Source: Solen grandis
Taxonomy: Eukaryota > Mollusca > Bivalvia > Adapedonta > Solenidae
Length of the DNA: 64,000 nt
Direction of reading: 5' to 3'
Assembly: GCA_021229015.1 (NCBI GenBank)
Contig: CM037792.1
Location: 44,459,880 to 44,523,879 of the forward strand
Below, piece by piece: positions 47,185 through 56,100 of this stretch (its first letter is position 1; every line of letters begins with the position of its first letter). Below the pieces are notes generated by a model. That model worked only from the letters and a program-made list of their open reading frames with translations, had not been told where the DNA came from and made no database searches. The position numbers were made by a program, and so were the translations under genes.

Positions 47185-50100
47185 CCATCATCATCATAAT
47201 CACCAACATAATCATCATCATTATCACCAACGCAAGCATTAACACGACCATCATCATCACCACCACCATAACATCGTCATCATTATCATCATCAAAATCA
47301 TCTTCATCACCACCACCATAACCATCATCAACACCACCGCTACAACTAAACAAGCACTCTATCACCACCATCATCACCACTTACACCATCACCACAACCA
47401 TCATCATCATCATCATCACCACAACCATCATCATCATCATCATCATCATCATCACCACAACCATCATCATCATCATCATCACCACAACCATCACAAGCAC
47501 CTCTATCACCACTATCTCTACCACCACCATCATCATATCATCATCATCATCACTGTCATTTTCATCATCATTTTTATCATCATCATCATCATCATCATCA
47601 TCAACATCGTCACTACAACCATCATCATCAAAAATATCATCACCACCACCTCCCTTGCTTCAATAATAATAATATGTTGTTGTTTTTTTATAATTATACA
47701 GACCAAAGTTCCAGGCCAAATGGATGGTATCCTTAAGTTTCAGAACGACGTAGAAAATTTTCCATTTTATACGCCCTTCACGACAGCCTTATCGGGGATG
47801 AGCAAAATTTCTGAAGGAAACAAGTACACTAATTTGTGTTTTTTATATACTATCTTCCATTTTCATATTTGATTTTATGCAATATCTTATACAAGATAAG
47901 AGGAGGAGTTTAAAGCATTGCTGTAAAATCATTATTATTCGATGACATAAAGTTTCGATGATTATGCACTAAAGGGAATTTCGTGAGTACCAATATTCGT
48001 GGATTCATGTTCTAGGTAATGTGCGTTCTTTCTAAAGAATGCATGTCGTGGGGGTTGTTTTCGGCGATAAAAAACCTTCTACGAATTAGACGAAAATTAA
48101 TGCCCCATGGAAATCACGTGATATAGATCGTCCTTGCTCAAATTTTATATATATATTTCCATGAATTGCAATAATAACTTAGCTACAGTCAAACCTCTCA
48201 TAAGCGTTCAGTCAGGGAAACAAGAGAAAGTGGCCGCTTAATAGATGTGATAGCTAAATGAAGGTTAACCATAAAACAAAATGCTAGTGTAGTAATATCA
48301 AAACTGATCGCTAAATACAGGTTGACCGCTTAATTCGATTGAGCGTTTAATATGGTTTGGCGCTAATACAGGTTTACGGCTTAAAGCGGTTGGCCGCAAA
48401 TACAGATGACCACTTAATACAGTTGGCCGCTTAATACGATTGACTGCTTAAAACGGCTGGCCGTTTATACAGGTTGGTCTCTTAATACGGCTGGCCAATT
48501 ATTCACGTCCAACTGTAATTAGTAATTATTGTAATGCATCGGGTCTCTGTACAAAAAGGCCCGCATCACCTGCAAAAAAATATGGTATTGAAATATTATA
48601 ATAACGAGATTGGAAATGAAATGATTAAAATAAGAACTTAAAATCATTACATTACAGGACAGAAATACGCACTGAGGCACGAAAAAACGTTGTCTATTTT
48701 ATCAGTCAAATTGAAAAGCTGAAAGACTTTATTGTCGATGTGAGTAACGTTTCTACTTTCAATTTTCTAATACCGAACCCTTGCTATGCTGGTAGGCATA
48801 TCTAACGAATTATTCTACAAATTGATACTATGTTGTTTATTTTACATTTTACTCATGTTTGTTTATTTGTTTTAACGTTCCAACAATAGTATTTCAGAAG
48901 CTACAATGCTGCCACAATGTAGTATCATGCCGTCAATATTTAACATGATATCCAGTCGCATTATACTGACACCGAGCCAAACAGACATGGAACTACACTT
49001 ATATGCTGAACTTATTTACTTAACGTTGCCTGGGAAACAAGTTAACTAGGTTTCATACTCAAACTTTGCGTATGAAAAAATCACGAAATAACTTTAGTCC
49101 AAGTAGGCTCGAACCTACAATCTGATGTGGTGTGAGACTATTTTCCAAAAGTACACAATATTGATCAAACGTAATCTTAAAGCCTGGTTTATCCTAGCCT
49201 CGTGACCATCAGAAAAGCAAAATATAGCTACTCTCAACTTGAAAAACAGTCATTTTCAGGTAAACAAAATACCCCTCACTTATGCCATGTCATAGAAGGT
49301 TAAGCATTATAAACAAATATAAAAAAGAAACGACCTTGACATTGTTTGTATTTGAAGGAGTATATGCAGAACACGCGACCAGACTTCGGGGTGTACAACC
49401 TGCCCCGGGGACGGGAGTACTACCAGGCCTGTCTTAAATGGCATCTGTCTGTCGACCTGACCCCGGACGAGATCCACGAGAAAGGTCTGAGGGAGGTCCA
49501 GATGATCCATGGCAAAATGCTTCAGGTACTTTATGTTTGTTTGTTGGATTCGATCCTAACAATAGTATTTCAATCCATTGGAAATTTGACTTCTTGAGAC
49601 AGGTAGAGTGCTGACACATTGCAGTCGACATGAGGAATAACAACCACACCCAGTAAGGAATCGAACCCATTACCTCTCGATCTCGAAACTCAAATCACTA
49701 GACTACCATGAGCAGTAAAAATCATACGTGTGTGTGTGTGTTTTCTAGATGAATAAGCGATTTCATTGCCGTGACTGCCTTACATGCCATGTTATTATCT
49801 ATACAGAGAAGAAAATGAATATTAACCTTCAAGAAATTAGCGCCTGACTTTATTCAGAGTTCATTCTAGGATTGCCACAGAAGGGGCCACTGGCCCATGC
49901 CATCTCTGAAAAGGGGCCACCTGAATTTGTAATGGGTCATACTATTGCTTATGGTAATCGAAACAAGAAAGAATGTACTTACAGTTAGTTTGCGTGTGTC
50001 TCTTCTGTTTTAAGGCACGTATGACATTGTGGGTACAGGAACAGTGCTTACAGATGAGATCACTAACTTTAGACAAATATCAGCAGAGTTCCCATCTGAA

Positions 50101-53100
50101 TAATACGTTCAATATTTAAACCATAAAAGGAAGTAATACACTTAAATGATTTATGAAGAACTGTTCAAAACACAGTAACTTAGCAAACATCAAATTCTAC
50201 TTTAATGATCAATCAGTGATCAATTTTGCTTGGCTATTTCTGCTAATCTGTTCAAATGATCGGTACTTCCCGCATGTCAAGCGTACTGGTACGAAAATTA
50301 TTGGTTCCGTGGGTCGTTTTTTATAATACACAGCAAGCATATCATCATATTGTTTATTTTATCATAGTCAAGCCAGTGGTAACAGGGTTTTTAAAGCCAC
50401 TCAGTTCGATTTTTTTTTGTGTGTACAATTTGGATGGGTACTCGAACTGTCTGCTATCGACATAGTTGATGGAGTAATGTCATTTATATTAACAGACTCG
50501 GTCGGGATTACGCTTGGGCACATGGGGTACATGGGAAATAACATCCTCAGGGACGCACGGTTATTAGCTAGGTTGTTCATTATTTTCAATAATCTTTTTT
50601 TTCTTTTTTCCTTTTATTTCGAAGAAATTGGCTATACGCGTCTGCTTGACGTTTTGACTGCTCGGATTTAAAACTCGATAAAAATAGACACAGTCTGCTG
50701 ATTTTCCTACTGGAAATAAAATCCTGGATCCACATAGATACGTCTGAAGATTGAGATACGATAAATAAACAAACCGTTAGCGCACTGAGTATCTTAGAAA
50801 GCGGCTAGAACAAAAATAATGCTCACGGGGGCGTATACATATTTTTGAAAGGGGCCAGTCGAATATTAAGCGGGCCTTTGGTGCAAAAACGCAGCCTAGA
50901 AAGAACTCTGTTTATTGTTAGCCATTTATAAGCAGCCTAGTCTCAAACTTGTGTCTTTATATACATTTAGCAACATAATTTAAATATTGTCTCACTACAT
51001 TTCTCTGAACCAACACTAAAAGCTTACTCTGAGTTTTGTCAAAGACACAAACAACAGAGATTGAATCTGTCCGAAATAACTTCTTTTTCTCGTGACGAAA
51101 AAAACAACAACAGTGAACGAGATTTGAACAAGATCTCGCTGAGACGCTCAACATCTTGCTGTTGCTTGCAGATGCTTAACAAACAGTATCACTCATAAAA
51201 GAGATCTGCGATCTAATGAGACAAACATATTTGGTTTTATCGGCAATAAATTGAAGAGAACACTCAGTATATTAACAAGTTTTAGCCTACAAAAATTTCC
51301 TTTTAGTGCTCTTCTTAACTTTGAGGTATAGAATGAAAGCTGATTTAGGTTTAACCAAAGGGCACGTGACTTTACAAAATTTCTGACGGAAATCTGACTG
51401 TAAATAAGTTCAATAAATAACTCTTCCATAATTTCAGAAATTTCCATCAATGACAGAACTTTACATGTCATAGTACATTACATCTATACATACATCTATA
51501 TATATGCTGCACTTGAAAGATTCAATTTTCAAATATAAATCTACTGCGAGGCCAGGCCGGGTCATCTTTTTGCTGAATATGGGACCGGGACCCATTCCCC
51601 CTCTAAGTCATATATTTTTCCCATCTATTCAGTAAAAATTCCCCCCAAAAAATAAATACTTGACAATAAATTGTATCTTGGATAAGTCGTTTTGTGGAAA
51701 GTAAGTGATGGTTGCAAAAATAATTGTGTCAATGTACATGTATTTTAGTAGAAAATTAGATGTTTCAAGATCAGTCTTAATAATAATAATTTATTCACAG
51801 TTTAAAATCCTCCTCCCGAAAAAGATATAAGTGAAAATTCCACCCTTTCAGAGCCCCGGCCCCAGTCCCCCGAAGTGACAGTGAGTCATGCAGGCTGTTA
51901 AATGCTTTCGTATTATGTTAACTTCCATATCTAGCAGCAACAGATACACGTACATAGGCAAGTCCATTTAGTATAGAGGACGACCCAATTGTCCAGAGTA
52001 AAACACTAGAATAGATTAAAGCATTGTAGCCTGACACCCTTCCATAAACAGACAATGGGAGAGCCTGTTAGAAAAACCTTTGTATCTACACTCCTGTTAA
52101 AATTACGGTCATGACCCAAAGGTTTGTTACGAAACGTTTGTAATGAATGAATAAAATTATGAATGCAGGCGTCTTTCCCTGAAATTTCAAGAGTGTTACC
52201 CCCGAATAAATTATTGTCATCGCCATGGATACGTGTTTAAATCTTGCACGTGATCTAAAAGCTAATAATATTATGACCGATTAAATGGCGGTTCGGGGTA
52301 TTACGTAACTTCACGCTGGTAACTGTCTCATTGTAAGAATTCTGAATGACACATAGTACTGAGCGGGCAAACATATTTTCAGATGCTAGATTTATATCCG
52401 GCAAGTAGCGATGAACGACTATGGGAAAGAACAATAAATGACTCGAGTAATTTTACACGCATTCACGTCATCTCGCGGTCACACGATCGTACAGGTTTTT
52501 TTTTCTTTTTTTGTGTTGTGTGTGTGTGTGTGTTTAACTCTTTACTTGTATAAGAGTTGCGGATCTCTGGTAGGTTATTAAGCCTTTGGTTTTGTGGCTT
52601 CGAGCATAACGCAATAATTTTAACCTGGACGCAAATCAGTGGTTTTATTCAGATATTGCCCTGAGAATTATGAGGGTTTTTTTTCCATTTCGAAAAGAAA
52701 GGTAAAATAAGGGAGAAGACACCTACCGCCAAGTTACGTAGCTTGTGTATATTCATTTGAATGTTGCAGATAATGAGAAAAAACAATTTTAAGGGTTCTG
52801 TGGCAGAATACATGAAGGAACTGAAAGAAGACGAAAGTAATTACTTTGCGACTCCTGTAAGTATATTATTATAAGTAACATCAAAATGTTGGGATAATGT
52901 GATAGGGGCGCAAAATGTTAAGATAATGTGATAAAAATGTTGAGATAATGTGATAGGGACGCAAAATGTTGAGATAATGTGATGAGGACGCGATACAAAT
53001 AATATACAAAATAAAATTAATGGAGAAATAACAAGTCTTTTTTTTTTTAAATCCATCTAACAAAAAGAAAATTAATTGACATTGGATTAATAAGATGGTA

Positions 53101-56100
53101 CGAGTAATCTCCCTTTCTGATAAAAACCACTAATTGCTGTAAAAAAACGAGGGAATAGTAATATGCAGTGGCATAATAGGGATATATATTACGCTGCTAA
53201 ATCTTGCCACTATGTATACCAAAGGTCTGCAATAATGAAAAGATTATATAGGTACACAGAAAAAAGTTATTTCATTAATGCCCATATTATGCAATCAGAT
53301 GCCACAAAGATTGACTTAAGATATTGATAACTTCATTACATACCATATATACTTTGATAAAATCTAGCTACCAGGTGACTTATAAATAAAGATGACTTGA
53401 GCTTTGTTCTGTAGACCGTGAGAAAGACTGACATACTAGTTCGTTTTATTGAAGGACGAGATAATGGAGTACTATAAAGAAATCTGGAAGGATAGAATTA
53501 CACCAAAGCTTCCCAGATATTTCAAAGACGTTCCAAGTTTCCCGTTAGAGTAAGTATTGATGATTACTATTATTTATGAGCCCTATAATATTTAAAGAGG
53601 GCCTTTTCAATAATACACTGACGATCTCAATAAGCGGGCAAATAAAAAATATCACTGTCGTACTGGGGCCGAAAGTGATTATTAGCAAACGATTTGCTAA
53701 ATACTTTTGACACCAATAAATAATAGCTATATAATCAAATTGTCATTAGATAAGTGATTTGATATTGACCTCGGGACAGCCGTATTGGCCAGCGTCCTCG
53801 GGCCAGTACAACTGCCCTAAGACAAACAACAGGGCCAATATCAAATCACTTATTTAATAAAATATAATAAAATGTAGTTTAAATCAATAATGTTATTTGA
53901 GGTTTTAAGATCGTTACTGAAATATCTTAAAAAGATGTACATTTTTCGATGTCCTATTCAGAAAAGAACATGAACGGTTGTAAATGGATTCATTTAGAAC
54001 ACTGATTAAAATTCACTGGGATAATTACTTTGCAGTATTTCTACAATTTCTTTCAAGATTCACTCTTTTTAAGTTCAAATACAAACGTGTGATTGTATAT
54101 TTCTATTTAACAAAAAAAAAACAAAAAAAAAAAAAAAAAACATTAAATAAACAATTAGTTACTCTTTACCAATGTTTCGGGAAATATCCTTTGTCAAGAA
54201 AAAAAATGAATTTTAAAGTCAATACATTATAAAAATTATATTTTTTTGTTGTTTTTGCCTCCTTTTTATGAAAGGAGTGGGGGGGGTCCATATATGTAAG
54301 GCTTATGTATATAGTTTCAGTGAAGTGCTACGAAATTAAATCACAAATTTAAATTGCACTTTGTTCGCATGATTGTTTTCTCTTTATAGAAAGCATGTAA
54401 ATGTAATCACAATAAAGTAAAAATAAAAAGTTGGTTTAGATACAGTGTCTGTTTCATCAACAGAATCCAGGAAATGACGTATGACGGGCCTAGCGCCATA
54501 TACAAGAACGGGGCGCCCGACGGATCTCGACCAGGAATATTCTTCGTCAATGTGATGTCACCAAAAAACAAGTAAGCTTATAATAAGACATGATATGTAT
54601 ATCAGTTCGATCTTGTCGTTTTAAAAAGTAATTAAAAAAAAACACTATTTTTTTCATTAGAGAACACTCTCTAACAACTTAAAATACTTAAACTAATACT
54701 TAGCGCCCGGGCATACTACCGCTCAATCTCCACGCAGTTATCTCCCCTTCATTCTTCGGCATACTGTACAGATAAGGGGAAGTAACCGCTGCGGGCAGTT
54801 TGACTACCGCTAGCGAGTTTCGGACCAAAATATTCGGAACTCCTGGGCTCATCTTTCCTTTATTTAATAATAAAAATAATGATAATAATAACAAAATCTT
54901 TATTTATAGGCGGTAATTCAGTTAGTTAGTAAAACGTCTTAGCACGAGGCTTGAAATAAAATATCAACGTTTTATACAATGGTGATAAAATAATATAAAA
55001 AAATGTAAAGTTCTTAATGAAATCAATTTGAATATTAATGTAGATAATAATAGTAACATATGTCTTTATAAATACATGTATTAACTACAATGGAATTAGT
55101 CTGGGTAAAATAAGGAAAAGTTTTATTCATATAATAGTGATTTTATCCAGGAAAACCTTTTCTTTTCTGTTTTGGATTTTCAAAATGTTTTAACAAATCC
55201 AAACGTTGTCAATATAAAAAGCTCTTCAGTCGTCATGATTTTATTTATTTGTTTATTTTAATTAAAAAATGATACATTTTGTTAACAAGTGTTTGAACAC
55301 AAGAACTAATGGAAACTATACATGATTACTTATTTACTCAAAATCTGTCTTGCAGCCCGAAATACAACGCGCTTGCGTTGACATTGCACGAGGCGGATCC
55401 GGGTCATCATCTTCAAGACGCATACGCTCTGACGTCACAATCCATTCCGGACTTCCGGAAGACAACGGATTTCTCAAAGTACTTCTCCACTCCGCTACAT
55501 TTCCCGTTCTACACGGCTTACTCAGAGGTGAGCAATCAAGGACTCTATATGTACTGATGAAGCCCTTCGATACTTCTGCAGCTTGTTTAAATGAAAAATA
55601 CACAAAAAAAAATCTTTCGATGGAATGCTTAGTCACTAGCTGTAATCGTATTTATTCCCGACACTGTTACATAGCAAACAGTCTCTATCTATTTTTCACA
55701 CACCGTTTTCATGTCCAATTACATTTGTGAAAAGAAAAAATAAACAGTTCGTACCATTAGCCAATGAGAACACAGCTTTAAGCAGGTGCTCTTAGAGATG
55801 AATATCTGATCATTTCTGATTGGTCGAAATCTGGTAAAAATTCTGGGTCAACAGCTGTCGCCGAATATTCATACATCAGAGAAGAGAAGATGGTTACCTC
55901 ACAAATGATTTCCTAATTGGATCTTGTTTCAAATATCATGTGGTACTTCTGGTAAAAGATGTATGTAATTTCGACAAAAAGACAAGAATTATCACTTTTG
56001 CGAAACTGTTAACGAAAACATCTCAATGCAAAGAGCTCGTACAAATTTCATAAAAACTTAAAATATTGTTGTTGTTGTATTGGGGTTTACCGTCGCTGCG

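Noticed and set aside
47105..47380. ORFs on both strands rich in Ser, Asp or Met-Val
   Set aside because: Translation of the ATC microsatellite in intron 5.
55334..55730. 126-codon and 100-codon ORFs over exon 12 of copy B
   Set aside because: Shadows of the exon; the correct frame carries HEADPGHHLQ and joins both neighbouring exons in phase.
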